A program made the translations under genes and the position numbers. 64,000 bases of DNA from Microbacteriaceae bacterium (lineage in GTDB: Bacteria > Actinomycetota > Actinomycetes > Actinomycetales > Microbacteriaceae): contig CANKTR010000001.1 in assembly GCA_947486475.1 (NCBI GenBank), positions 21,901-85,900 on the forward strand. The letters are read 5' to 3'. The number at the start of each line of letters is the position of its first letter. Within the stretch, counting starts at the first letter, position 1. The notes under the pieces are model-generated. The model was not told the origin of the DNA, did not search any database, and saw nothing but the letters and a program-made list of their open reading frames with translations. Shown here piece after piece: positions 7,616-15,504 of this stretch.

Positions 7616-8580
7616 CGACGCGACTCGATGGCCGAGATGAGCTGGGGAACAACGCTAAACACATCCCCGACGATACCGAAGTCACTGACGCCAAAGATAG
7701 CCGCATCGGCATCTTTGTTGATTGCCACAATCGTTCCCGACGTCTGCATTCCCGCACGGTGCTGAATCGCGCCCGAGATTCCCAGCGCGATATACAACTG
7801 GGGTGACACCGTCACACCCGTCTGCCCCACCTGGGTCGACGAATCGACGAATCCCGAATCAACGGCGGCGCGCGATGCTCCGACCGCGGCGCCGAGTGCA
7901 TCGGCCAGTTCTTCGACGAGAACGAATTTCTCCTCGGACTGAAGGCCTCGACCGCCGGCAACCACTCGTTCGGCGGCGCGCAGGTCGGGACGCAGTGAAT
8001 CGGACGGTAGCATCTCGACGGATTCGATTGTTGCCGTCGACGCCCCGTCAACGCTCACCGTGATCGTGCTCGTCGTGGGTTTTGCCGCCGCGGGGCGGTC
8101 GCCGCCCGCGCCCTGGCGGACGGTCAGAATTGCGAGCCCGCCTGCTACCTCGGATTCGGTGGTGTACATGCCACCAAAAATGGAGTGGGTCGCAACGACT
8201 CCGTTCGCACCCGTCGCCGTCTCAACGACATCGGCGAGCACGGTCGTGCCACGTCGAACGGCGAGTCGCCCCGCCACTTCGCGGCCATCGACCGAGTTGG
8301 GGACGACAACAGCGAGGGGGGAGTGGGCGTCGATAGCAGCGTCGAGCGCGGCCACCGCGGGAGTGACGAGAGCGGTCGCGACGTCGACACATTCGGCGAA
8401 GACGACCTGCTGTGCGCCGAGCGCACCCAAATCGCCGACGAGGTCTTTTCCCTTTCCGGGAGCGACCACGACAACCGCGACCGGAGTCCCCACGGCCGCC
8501 GCGGCAGCGAGAGTCGACCCGGCGCTGGTCGCGAGCGTGCCCGCGGGTGTCGTTTCGATGAGAGCAAGAATGGTAGGCAT
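7612..8580 (-). CDS. etfA: Electron transfer flavoprotein alpha subunit
   Basis: A 322-aa EtfA/FixB. The C-terminal FAD-binding domain shows 'VVAGGRGLQSEEKF', 'GASRAAVDSGF', 'QVGQTGVTVSPQLYIALGISGAIQHRAG'-type sequence (interrupted here for length) and 'IVAINKDADAAIFGVSDFGIVGD', all diagnostic. With EtfB it accepts electrons from acyl-CoA dehydrogenases such as the one at 10266 and passes them to the respiratory chain. It is nine bases downstream of etfB and overlaps the cytochrome b561-type gene. Start ATG; length normal. Confidence 0.96.
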   Translation of the reverse strand: MPTILALIETTPAGTLATSAGSTLAAAAAVGTPVAVVVVAPGKGKDLVGDLGALGAQQVVFAECVDVATALVTPAVAALDAAIDAHSPLAVVVPNSVDGREVAGRLAVRRGTTVLADVVETATGANGVVATHSIFGGMYTTESEVAGGLAILTVRQGAGGDRPAAAKPTTSTITVSVDGASTATIESVEMLPSDSLRPDLRAAERVVAGGRGLQSEEKFVLVEELADALGAAVGASRAAVDSGFVDSSTQVGQTGVTVSPQLYIALGISGAIQHRAGMQTSGTIVAINKDADAAIFGVSDFGIVGDVFSVVPQLISAIESRR

Positions 8581-8589
8581 TGTGTCGTC

Positions 8590-9357
8590 CTAAATCAATC
8601 GGTTGGCTACGAGGAAGTCGGCGAGTTTGTCCGCCGCCGTTCCGTCATCGGTCACGACGGTTCCCCCCGCGCGTGCGGGGCGTTCGACAGTAGAAAGCAC
8701 TCGAGAGGAACCCGCGGGCAGGTCGGCAGCGAGTTCGGCGAGGGTCATCACGGCGATCGGCTTTTTCTTCGCCCCCATGATCCCCTTGAAGGACGGGAAT
8801 CGCGCGTCGGGGTTGCTTTCGTTGACGGACACCACCGCGGGAACAGGGGCCTGTACGCGCTGACTTCCGCCGTCGATTCGACGAAATCCGTGAACGCGAC
8901 CATCGGAAACGGTGATGTCACCCAACATGCCTAGGTGGGGAACGCCCCAGTGCTCGGCGATCATCGACGGCACCACGCCGCCGCGTCCGTCGGTGGATTC
9001 ATTCCCGGCGAACACCAGATCTGCGCCGAGGGGACGAATGACCGCGGCGAGTACGGCTGCGGTCTTTGCCGAGTCTGCGCCCGCGAGCGAATCGTCACGA
9101 ACGTGAATAGCCGAGCTGCACCCCATCGCCAGCGCTTTCTTCAGCGATTCGCTCACGTCGTCCGGTGACATCGTGACCACGATCACCTCGGAGTCACCCT
9201 GTTCGTCGGCTGTGGTGAGAGCGGCTTCAATCGCCCGTTCGTTGATCTCGTCGATGACGGTGTCGGTGGCCGAACGGTCAACCCAACCGGTCGACTTATC
9301 GAGTTTGCGGTCTCCCCATGTATCGGGGACTTGCTTCATCAGTACGACGATTTTCAC
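8590..9357 (-). CDS. etfB: Electron transfer flavoprotein beta subunit
   Basis: A 255-aa EtfB. It begins 'MKIVVLMKQVPDTWGD', and contains 'VVTMSPDDVSESLKKALAMG' and 'DLVFAGNESTDGRGGVVPSMIAEHWG', the AMP-binding and recognition-loop regions of this subunit. The start codon is GTG at 9355-9357, chosen because AGAGGA lies eight bases before it and the family begins at this residue. It is the first gene of a three-gene operon with etfA and a b-type cytochrome, driven by a near-consensus promoter at 9389-9416. Confidence 0.96.
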   Translation of the reverse strand: MKIVVLMKQVPDTWGDRKLDKSTGWVDRSATDTVIDEINERAIEAALTTADEQGDSEVIVVTMSPDDVSESLKKALAMGCSSAIHVRDDSLAGADSAKTAAVLAAVIRPLGADLVFAGNESTDGRGGVVPSMIAEHWGVPHLGMLGDITVSDGRVHGFRRIDGGSQRVQAPVPAVVSVNESNPDARFPSFKGIMGAKKKPIAVMTLAELAADLPAGSSRVLSTVERPARAGGTVVTDDGTAADKLADFLVANRLI

Positions 9358-9388
9358 GGTGAAATCCTCTCATCGTTGCGCTCAATAT

Positions 9389-9416
9389 ATTATATACAAA
9401 CCGTGGTGTTTGTCCA
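9389..9416 (-). promoter_or_regulatory. Promoter of the etfBA-cytochrome operon
   Basis: On the minus strand a -35 element TGGACA (9411-9416) and a perfect -10 TATAAT (9389-9394) are separated by 16 bases, 32 bases before the etfB start. The AT-rich block ATATATTATATA around the -10 is shared at 11 of 12 positions with the promoter in front of the acyl-CoA dehydrogenase (10251-10262). It may also be part of an operator. Confidence 0.75.
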
Positions 9417-9437
9417 CCCACACGGGATGCCCCGGTT

Positions 9438-10109
9438 TTATTTCTGAGCCGCGATCCGCGCGTCGATGTGGCTCGCGAGTTGCTCCGCCGCATGGTGCAC
9501 GTGCGCGGCCATCTCGCGCCTCGCCGTGTCGGCGTCACCGCGCCGGATGGCGTCGAGCACCACGGTGTGGTCGTGCGCGGTCGTTTCCGGCCACCCCGTG
9601 ATGGTCGCGTAGAACCGGCGCGGCGCATAGCGAGACACAAGCCGAATCACATTGGCCAGCCGCGGTGAATCCGCCGCGAGGTTGATGTCGCGATGGAACT
9701 GGTGGTTGAGTTCCTCCAGCGCGGTGAGGTCTCCGCGTTTCGCGGCGGCCACGAGGTCGTTGTGAATGGCATCGAGAGCGGCGACGTTCTCGGGCGTGAT
9801 GTTCTGTGCGGCACGGGCGGCGAGCTCGCCAGCGACCATCGCCTGGACAAGGAACATATCCCGAATGTCGTTTCCATCAAGTTTCGCGACCGTGAAGCCC
9901 CGGCGCGGAGCCAAATCGAGGAAACCCTCGGCGCGGAGGGCCTGGAGCGCCTCACGAGCGGGTGTGGTCGAAATCCCGAGTTCGTCCGCGACGGTCTCGG
10001 GGCGAACGGGCGCACCCGCCGGCAGGGTGCCCGAGGTGATTTGATCCCGCAGGTACGCCGCCGCGACATCGCCAAGTTGGAGTCGAATCGACCGTAGTTG
10101 TGCGCTCAT
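9438..10109 (-). CDS. GntR-family transcriptional regulator with FCD ligand domain
   Basis: A 223-aa regulator. Residues 10-75 form the GntR winged helix ('DQITSGTLPAGAPVRPETVA', 'LGISTTPAREALQALRAEGF'). The C-terminal two thirds are an all-helical FCD domain, with metal-binding candidates in 'LNHQFHRDINLA' and in the C-terminal 'HVHHAAEQLASH'. FCD members bind organic acids or amino acids and usually repress catabolic genes. It is divergent from the acyl-CoA dehydrogenase/succinate-semialdehyde dehydrogenase pair and sits upstream of the etf operon. Similar AT-rich sequences lie in all three promoter regions, so it probably controls these genes. The effector is unknown. Confidence 0.9.
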   Translation of the reverse strand: MSAQLRSIRLQLGDVAAAYLRDQITSGTLPAGAPVRPETVADELGISTTPAREALQALRAEGFLDLAPRRGFTVAKLDGNDIRDMFLVQAMVAGELAARAAQNITPENVAALDAIHNDLVAAAKRGDLTALEELNHQFHRDINLAADSPRLANVIRLVSRYAPRRFYATITGWPETTAHDHTVVLDAIRRGDADTARREMAAHVHHAAEQLASHIDARIAAQK

Positions 10110-10171
10110 GCCTAACTCGACTCCTAACGGGTGGTGGATGGCCGAGCGGGAAACGATCGACTATGCATTCC

Positions 10172-10262
10172 ACATAATATGCGCACGACCCCGTCGGCGC
10201 ACAGAGGCCGGTGTCCGTCGATCCCGGCGCTGAGAATTCTCGTCGTCCACATATATTATGTA
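10172..10262. promoter_or_regulatory. Divergent control region between GntR gene and acyl-CoA dehydrogenase
   Basis: The 156-base intergenic region holds two related AT-rich boxes. CACATAATATG at 10172-10182 contains TATTAT on the minus strand as a possible -10 for the regulator. CATATATTATG at 10250-10260 contains TATTAT (10255-10260) as -10 for the plus-strand gene. The second box ends five bases before the ATG at 10266, so the dehydrogenase mRNA is probably leaderless. The shared ATATTATRT core, also found at the etfB promoter, is a candidate GntR operator overlapping the -10 elements. Confidence 0.5.
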
Positions 10263-10265
10263 TTT

Positions 10266-11420
10266 ATGAATACTTCTCTTAATGATGACGAACAAATGCT
10301 CGTGGACACTGTCCGAGCCTTTATTGACCGCGATGTAAAGCCGACCGTGAACGAGGTCGAACACTCCAACGAGTACCCCGAAGCCTGGATCGAAGCCATG
10401 AAAGAGATGGGAATCTTTGGTCTCGCCGTTCCCGAAGAGTACGACGGACTGCCCATTTCGATGCAGGCCTACGTTCACGTGACCGAAGAGCTCGCGCGCG
10501 GATGGATGAGCCTTTCCGGCGCGATGGGCGGACACACGGTTGTGGCGAAGTTGCTCACCCTCTACGGCACCGACGAACAGAAGCAGAAATACCTTCCGCT
10601 AATGGCGACCGGTGAACTCCGTGCAACGATGGCGCTGACCGAACCGAACGGTGGAAGCGACCTGCAGGCCATCACGACAACGGCCAAGGCCGACGGAAAC
10701 GACCTCGTGATCAACGGGTCCAAAACATGGATCTCGAACGTTCGACGCAGTGGACTGGTCGCCGTTCTTCTCAAGACCGACCCGGCCGCTGAACCCCGCC
10801 ACACCGGAATGTCGATCGTGTTGGTCGAACCGGGAGCCGGCTTCAGCATTTCCCGCGACCTGCCGAAACTTGGATACAAGGGAATCGAGTCGTGTGAAAT
10901 TTCGTTCGACGGATATCGCACTCCCGCAGCGCAGATTCTGGGCGGGGAACCCGGTAAAGGCTTCGCACAGTTCATGAAGGGGCTCGAAGTGGGTCGGATC
11001 CAGGTGGCCGCGCGGTCTCTCGGAGTGGCGAGTGCGGCGCTCGAAGACTCGCTCAAGTACGCGCAAGAGCGCGAAACGTTCGGCAAGCCGATTTGGAAAC
11101 ACCAGTCAATCGGCAATTACCTCGCCGAGATGGCGACGAAACTCACCGCGGCTCGTCAACTCACGTTGTTTGCCGCGGCGAAATACGAGAGCGGCGAACG
11201 CTGTGACATGGAGGCGGGAATGGCCAAACTGTTCGCGTCAGAAATCGCCGAACAAATCGCGCTCGACGCGATTCGCATCCACGGCGGATACGGGTACTCG
11301 ACCGAATACAACGTCGAGCGCTACTATCGCGATGCGCCGCTCATGATCGTCGGCGAAGGCACCAACGAAATCCAAAAGAACGTCATCGCGGCGCAACTCG
11401 TCGCGCGCGGCGGTCTCTAA
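10266..11420 (+). CDS. Acyl-CoA dehydrogenase
   Basis: A 384-aa flavoenzyme. The start ATG at 10266 is preferred over upstream in-frame codons because the protein family begins 'LNDDEQMLVDTVRAFIDRDV' and a -10 box ends five bases before it. Key segments are 'ATMALTEPNGGSDLQ' (FAD/substrate loop), 'KTWISNV', 'RETFGKPIWKHQ' and the C-terminal 'RIHGGYGYSTEYNVERYYRDA' with 'GEGTNEIQ'. It oxidises an acyl-CoA to the 2-enoyl-CoA and delivers electrons to the neighbouring ETF. Substrate chain type cannot be read from sequence; short or branched/dicarboxylic acyl-CoA would suit the MaoC-CitE-CaiB trio nearby. Confidence 0.93.
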   Translation: MNTSLNDDEQMLVDTVRAFIDRDVKPTVNEVEHSNEYPEAWIEAMKEMGIFGLAVPEEYDGLPISMQAYVHVTEELARGWMSLSGAMGGHTVVAKLLTLYGTDEQKQKYLPLMATGELRATMALTEPNGGSDLQAITTTAKADGNDLVINGSKTWISNVRRSGLVAVLLKTDPAAEPRHTGMSIVLVEPGAGFSISRDLPKLGYKGIESCEISFDGYRTPAAQILGGEPGKGFAQFMKGLEVGRIQVAARSLGVASAALEDSLKYAQERETFGKPIWKHQSIGNYLAEMATKLTAARQLTLFAAAKYESGERCDMEAGMAKLFASEIAEQIALDAIRIHGGYGYSTEYNVERYYRDAPLMIVGEGTNEIQKNVIAAQLVARGGL

Positions 11421-11448
11421 CCACCCGAGTCAGCGAAAAGGAATCACC

Positions 11449-12927
11449 ATGTCGTATTTCGAACCCGATGCGGACCTGTTGGCCGCATCCGACGCAGCAC
11501 TCGCCAGCGTCAACGTCTCTCGACTTCTTCCCGCGGCGGAGACCTTCGAGGTGCACGACCCCGCCACCGAAGAGGTGATCGGACGCCTCCCGAACCACAC
11601 TCCCGACGACGCACTCGTGGCGTTGTCGAAAGCGGATGCGGCGGGAAAGGAATGGGCCAAAGCGAGCCCGCGTCGACGCTCGGACGTGCTCCACGCGGTC
11701 TACGCGAAGTTGATTGAGCACAAGGACACGTTGGCGTACATCATTTCGCGCGAGATGGGCAAGCCCCTCGCCGAGGGCTATGCCGAAGTGCAGTATTCGG
11801 CGGATTACGTTCGCTGGTTCGCCGAAGAGGCGCTTCGCGCGCAGGGGCTCTACCGGGATTCGCCCGCGGGGGACGCGACCATCCTCGTGCGCCGCGGTCC
11901 CATCGGAAACGCGGTGCTCATCGCTCCGTGGAACTTCCCGATGGCGATGGCGACGCGCAAGATCGCGCCGGCGCTCGCCGCCGGATGTGCGTGTGTGGTC
12001 AAGCCCGCCGCACTGACCCCGCTGACCACCGTCGTCGTCTTGGACCTCATGATTCAGGCGGGTGTCCCCGAAGACCTCGTCCAGGTCATCACCACAACCA
12101 ACTCCCCGGGGTTCTCGAGCACGCTCCTCGCTGACCAGCGTGTGCGCAAAATCTCGTTCACCGGTTCGACGCCCGTCGGCAGCACCCTCATGGCACTCGC
12201 GGCACGGAACATCGTCAAGAGCTCGATGGAACTGGGCGGAAACGCTCCTCTGCTCGTATTCGACGACGCTGACCTCGATCGTGCAGTCGAGGGCGCGATT
12301 CTCGCGAAGATGCGTAACGGTGGTCAGACCTGTGTCGCGGCGAACCGCATGTTCGTGCAAAACGGAATCGCCGACGCATTTGTCGAGAAGTTCACGGCCG
12401 CGATGGCGGCGCACAATCTCGGAAACGCGATGAATAAGGACGTGACGCTCGGGCCAGTGATTGACGACCGCGCGGTGAAACGACTGCAGCTCCTCGTCGA
12501 CGACGCGGTCGCCAAGGGCGCGACACTGCTGACGGGCGGGAAGTCCCCCGACCGCAAGGGTCACTACTTCGAGCCGACGGTGCTCGACAACGTCCCCGCG
12601 AACGCCGACATCATGACGACCGAGATCTTCGGACCGATCGCCGCCATCACACGATTCTCGACTCAGGCTGAGGTCATCGAGAAGGCGAACGACACCGAGT
12701 TCGGACTCGCCGCATTCGTGTTCACCCAAGACCTCGACCGTGCCATCAACGTTGCCGAGGCGCTCGAGACGGGGATGGTCGGAATCAACAACGGTCTGCT
12801 CTCCAACGTCGCGGCTCCCTTCGGCGGAGTCAAGGCTTCCGGTACGGGTCGCGAAGGTGGTGCCGAAGGCCTCGACGAGTACCAAGAGATTCGCTACTTC
12901 ACGATGAAGCGTCGCGAAACCGAATAA
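11449..12927 (+). CDS. NAD(P)-dependent succinate-semialdehyde dehydrogenase-like aldehyde dehydrogenase
   Basis: A 492-aa aldehyde dehydrogenase. The catalytic Cys is C295 in 'GGQTCVAANR' and the general-base Glu lies in 'SMELGGNAP'; 'IAPWNFPMAMATRKIAPAL' is the cofactor-side motif. These match the GabD/SSADH branch, in which 'FPMAM(I)TRK' and 'NGGQTCV' are typical. Succinate semialdehyde is the common product of homoprotocatechuate cleavage and of GABA-type amine breakdown, so this enzyme can connect both parts of the island to the TCA cycle. AAAAGGA lies ten bases before the ATG, and it is 28 bases after the acyl-CoA dehydrogenase, probably in the same transcript. Confidence 0.85.
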   Translation: MSYFEPDADLLAASDAALASVNVSRLLPAAETFEVHDPATEEVIGRLPNHTPDDALVALSKADAAGKEWAKASPRRRSDVLHAVYAKLIEHKDTLAYIISREMGKPLAEGYAEVQYSADYVRWFAEEALRAQGLYRDSPAGDATILVRRGPIGNAVLIAPWNFPMAMATRKIAPALAAGCACVVKPAALTPLTTVVVLDLMIQAGVPEDLVQVITTTNSPGFSSTLLADQRVRKISFTGSTPVGSTLMALAARNIVKSSMELGGNAPLLVFDDADLDRAVEGAILAKMRNGGQTCVAANRMFVQNGIADAFVEKFTAAMAAHNLGNAMNKDVTLGPVIDDRAVKRLQLLVDDAVAKGATLLTGGKSPDRKGHYFEPTVLDNVPANADIMTTEIFGPIAAITRFSTQAEVIEKANDTEFGLAAFVFTQDLDRAINVAEALETGMVGINNGLLSNVAAPFGGVKASGTGREGGAEGLDEYQEIRYFTMKRRETE

Positions 12928-12955
12928 CTACGGATCAGACGGTTGAGGCCCCAAA

Positions 12956-12990
12956 CCCGCAAAGAGGAAAACTGTTTCGGTCTTGCGGGG
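12956..12990. terminator. Possible bidirectional hairpin terminator
   Basis: CCCGCAAAGA and TCTTGCGGGG can pair with one bulge around a 15-base loop in the gap between two convergent operons. There is no T-run, so its function as terminator is a guess based on location. Confidence 0.4.
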
Positions 12991-13011
12991 ACCGTGTCGC
13001 TTTTGAGAGAA

Positions 13012-13293
13012 CTAGTTCCCGAGGAACGGCCGCAGTTCGACCGCGCGGTTGCACGCGGCGGAGCCCTCCGCCGCGAGGGCCTCAGCTTCTTCTCGTGACT
13101 CGGTTTGAATAATCCAGAAACCACTCATGTATTCGCCGCCAGCAGTAACAAGAGTTTTTGCTGGTTCCAACCCGGCAGCCATGATGAAGTGTCCGTTTTC
13201 GTGCAGCTTCGCATTGAAAGCGTCGATGGTCTCCATCTCGTCTGCGCTGCCCGTGTTGACCGCTGTGTCGATGACCGCAATCAAAAATTTCAT
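13012..13293 (-). CDS. YciI/DGPF-like small protein
   Basis: A 93-aa alpha/beta protein beginning 'MKFLIAVIDTAVNTG' and containing 'ETIDAFNAKLHENGHFIMAAGLEP' and 'FWIIQTESREEAEALAAEGSAAC', the ferredoxin-like fold typical of YCII-related proteins. I use ATG 13293 rather than the in-frame GTG at 13305 because GGGG lies seven bases before it. Function is not established for this family; some members are dehalogenase- or isomerase-like. It is the last gene of the operon ligase-amidotransferase-YciI, so it may act on an intermediate of the amine pathway. Confidence 0.72.
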   Translation of the reverse strand: MKFLIAVIDTAVNTGSADEMETIDAFNAKLHENGHFIMAAGLEPAKTLVTAGGEYMSGFWIIQTESREEAEALAAEGSAACNRAVELRPFLGN

Positions 13294-13308
13294 GCTGTGC
13301 CCCACGAC

Positions 13309-14028
13309 TTAGGCGTGAACGACGGGCTCGACCTCGAGAAACCAGTCGATCAGTTCGCGACCGTGGCGTTGGGCGGTCTGACCGCCCTCGCTCCACTGAC
13401 GTCGGAACTCGTCGGGATTGAGTTTGCCGACGAGTTCGTCGCCGCCGACGCGCAGCCACTCCTCCATGAGTTCGGTGGTGACTTCCGGGTGGAACTGGAC
13501 TCCGAGGGAATTGCCCGATTTGAACACCTGGGGCGCCATCTCGTTTTCGGCGAGAACCTCGACGTCGGCGGGGAGTTCGACCTTGTCGTTGTGCCACGAG
13601 AACCACGGTCCGGTCGCCACGGGGCACGACTCAGTGGTCGTGAAACTGATCATTCCCGCTTCGATCGCCGGTGCCTTGACCGTCTTTCCGCCGAGCACTT
13701 CGGCCAACAGCTGCGCACCGAAACAGATGCCGAGGAAGGGGGTGCCACGGTCGCGGATTTCGCGGATGAAATCCATTTCCTTTTCAACCCAGGCGCGCGT
13801 TCGTTCGTCGTAGGCGTGGGTGAACGACCCGAAAATGATGACCGAATCAATACCGCCGAGGGACGGAAAATCGACGTTCGCCGGGAGGAACCCGTCGTGA
13901 CCCGGGGTGGCGTCCAGCACGGAGTGGTGAACGACCGTGTGCCCCAACTCCTCGAGGTAGCCGGCCATGTAGCCGTAATCCGTCGCGACGGTTTCTTCGT
14001 GCGTGACGAGGAGGATGGTTTTGGCCAT
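13309..14028 (-). CDS. Class I glutamine amidotransferase-like hydrolase (copy 1), candidate gamma-glutamyl-amide hydrolase
   Basis: A 239-aa GATase1-fold protein with a complete triad: nucleophile C102 in 'FLGICFGAQLLAE', H180 and E182 in 'GVQFHPEV'. The true start is the ATG at 14028; the longer open frame runs out of frame through the ligase gene. No synthetase domain is attached, so it is not a biosynthetic amidotransferase such as GuaA. It lies 20 bases downstream of a glutamine-synthetase-like ligase. In gamma-glutamylated amine pathways (Puu, Ipu) such a hydrolase removes the glutamyl group at the end, and that role is inferred here. The paralogue at 21272 pairs with the second ligase. 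Confidence 0.85.
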   Translation of the reverse strand: MAKTILLVTHEETVATDYGYMAGYLEELGHTVVHHSVLDATPGHDGFLPANVDFPSLGGIDSVIIFGSFTHAYDERTRAWVEKEMDFIREIRDRGTPFLGICFGAQLLAEVLGGKTVKAPAIEAGMISFTTTESCPVATGPWFSWHNDKVELPADVEVLAENEMAPQVFKSGNSLGVQFHPEVTTELMEEWLRVGGDELVGKLNPDEFRRQWSEGGQTAQRHGRELIDWFLEVEPVVHA

Positions 14029-14048
14029 GGTGCTGTGTCTATTCTGTG

Positions 14049-15392
14049 TTAGAGGACGTCGCGATAGCGCTGGGTTTCCCAGTCTGTCACCCAGGACGCA
14101 AACGCGGCCATTTCGTTCTGCTGCATGATCGTGAAGTTTTCGACGAAGTCGTCGCCAAAAACCTTTCGGTTCCAATCGCTCGACGCGAAGTTCGCGAGCG
14201 AGTCGCGCATCGATGTTGCGAATCGCGGCAGGCTCTCGTCGACGTGCGGGTCGCCGGTCGACTGCGGTTGAAGGGGGTAGTCGGTTCGCAGTCCGTCGAG
14301 CCCCGCCTGCAGGTAACCCTGCGCGACGAGGTAGGGGTTGGAATCGGCGGCAGCCCACCGAATCTCGAGCCGGGTTCCCGGCCCTTGGTGGGTGATGCAC
14401 CGCACTCCGACCATGCGGTTGTCGAGTCCCCAACAGACCTGCGTCGGCGAGAACGAATAGTCGACGATGCGCTTGTAGTCGTTGATTGTCGGCTGCGCGA
14501 TGATCTGGAGTTCGAGGTTGTGCCGGAGCACGCCGGCAAGGTACTTGCGCATCACGTCGGAGTGAACGGCGTGGTCGCTGTCCTCGGACGCGAAGACGTT
14601 CGTGCCGTCGAGGTTGGTGAGGCTCTGGTGAACGTGCATCCCGGAGCCAGCGCCGCCGTTGATCGGCTTGGCCATGAAGGTCGCGTGTAATCCGTTCTGG
14701 CGCGCCACGCGACGAACGATGTGGCGGAACAGAATGGTCTTGTCCATCATCGTTAGGGCGTCGTCGTAGACGACGTTGATTTCGACCTGCGACGGACCGT
14801 ACTCGACGTTGCTCGCCTCGACCGCGATTCCGGTTCGGTGCAGTGCGTGGCGGATGCCGCCAATCACACCTTCGAGTTCGTCGGCACGATCCATGGAATA
14901 GCAGTACGCCTGGTCGCTGATGGGGTTCCAGTTCTCGTCGAACAGGTGGAATTCAAGTTCGGTCGCCATGTTGATGAGGTAACCCATCTCACGGAATTCG
15001 GCGACGGTCTTTTTGAGCATCCCGCGACCGTCCATCGTGATGGGTTCCTCGGTGTGACCATCGACCATGTCGCACATGACCGATGCCATGCCCTCTTCCC
15101 AGCCCGCGATGCGGAACGAATCGAGGTCGGGAACCGCCTTCATATCGGGAGCGCCCATGTCACGCTCGAACCACGGGGTGGCCTCGACGTCGGACCGGAA
15201 GTTCCACGAGAATGCGACGGCAGAAATAGCGAAGCCGGCGCCGGACAGGAATTGTTCGATCGGAAGTCGCTTTCCGCGCGGCAGACCCCACGTGTCGGTG
15301 AAGATGCACTCGACGGTGTGGATATTGTTCGCCTTGATGATCGCGGCACAATCCGCCATCGTGACCGGCTTTTTCTCAGTGCGTGCTGGCAT
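14049..15392 (-). CDS. Glutamine synthetase family ligase (copy 1), candidate gamma-glutamyl-amine synthetase
   Basis: A 447-aa GS-fold protein. The N-terminal beta-grasp ('VECIFTDTWGLPRGKRLP') is followed by the catalytic barrel with 'ATELEFHLFD' (metal Glu pair), 'GGAGSGMHVHQSL' (metal His), 'NDYKRI', and 'TRLEIRWAAADSNPYLVAQGYLQAGLDG'. The housekeeping GlnA adenylylation Tyr region is absent, and the segment after NDYKRI reads 'CWGLDNR' instead of the usual R-N-R-S. This fits ATP-dependent ligases that join glutamate to an amine (PuuA, IpuC, GlnA3/GlnA4 types). It leads the operon with a GATase and a YciI protein. GAGGAA precedes the ATG. Confidence 0.85.
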   Translation of the reverse strand: MPARTEKKPVTMADCAAIIKANNIHTVECIFTDTWGLPRGKRLPIEQFLSGAGFAISAVAFSWNFRSDVEATPWFERDMGAPDMKAVPDLDSFRIAGWEEGMASVMCDMVDGHTEEPITMDGRGMLKKTVAEFREMGYLINMATELEFHLFDENWNPISDQAYCYSMDRADELEGVIGGIRHALHRTGIAVEASNVEYGPSQVEINVVYDDALTMMDKTILFRHIVRRVARQNGLHATFMAKPINGGAGSGMHVHQSLTNLDGTNVFASEDSDHAVHSDVMRKYLAGVLRHNLELQIIAQPTINDYKRIVDYSFSPTQVCWGLDNRMVGVRCITHQGPGTRLEIRWAAADSNPYLVAQGYLQAGLDGLRTDYPLQPQSTGDPHVDESLPRFATSMRDSLANFASSDWNRKVFGDDFVENFTIMQQNEMAAFASWVTDWETQRYRDVL

Positions 15393-15414
15393 GGTTCCTC
15401 ATCTTTGAGTGACG

Positions 15415-15448
15415 TATCCAAGTATCGGATATACAATATTTTATAGAG
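15415..15448. promoter_or_regulatory. Divergent promoter/operator region between ligase 1 and alcohol dehydrogenase
   Basis: TATCC-N7-GGATA (15415-15431) is an inverted repeat, followed by the AT-rich run ATACAATATTTTATAG (15432-15447) that can supply -10 elements in both directions. It differs from the TCGTT-N8-AACGA motif of the other amine genes, so this pair may answer to another regulator. No further signal seen up to the GGAGG of the dehydrogenase at 15496-15500. Confidence 0.45.
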
Positions 15449-15504
15449 TAGCCGAGGCGTTCACCGCCAGCAACTGCTCTCCGACATCTCAGCGTGGAGG
15501 TCCC

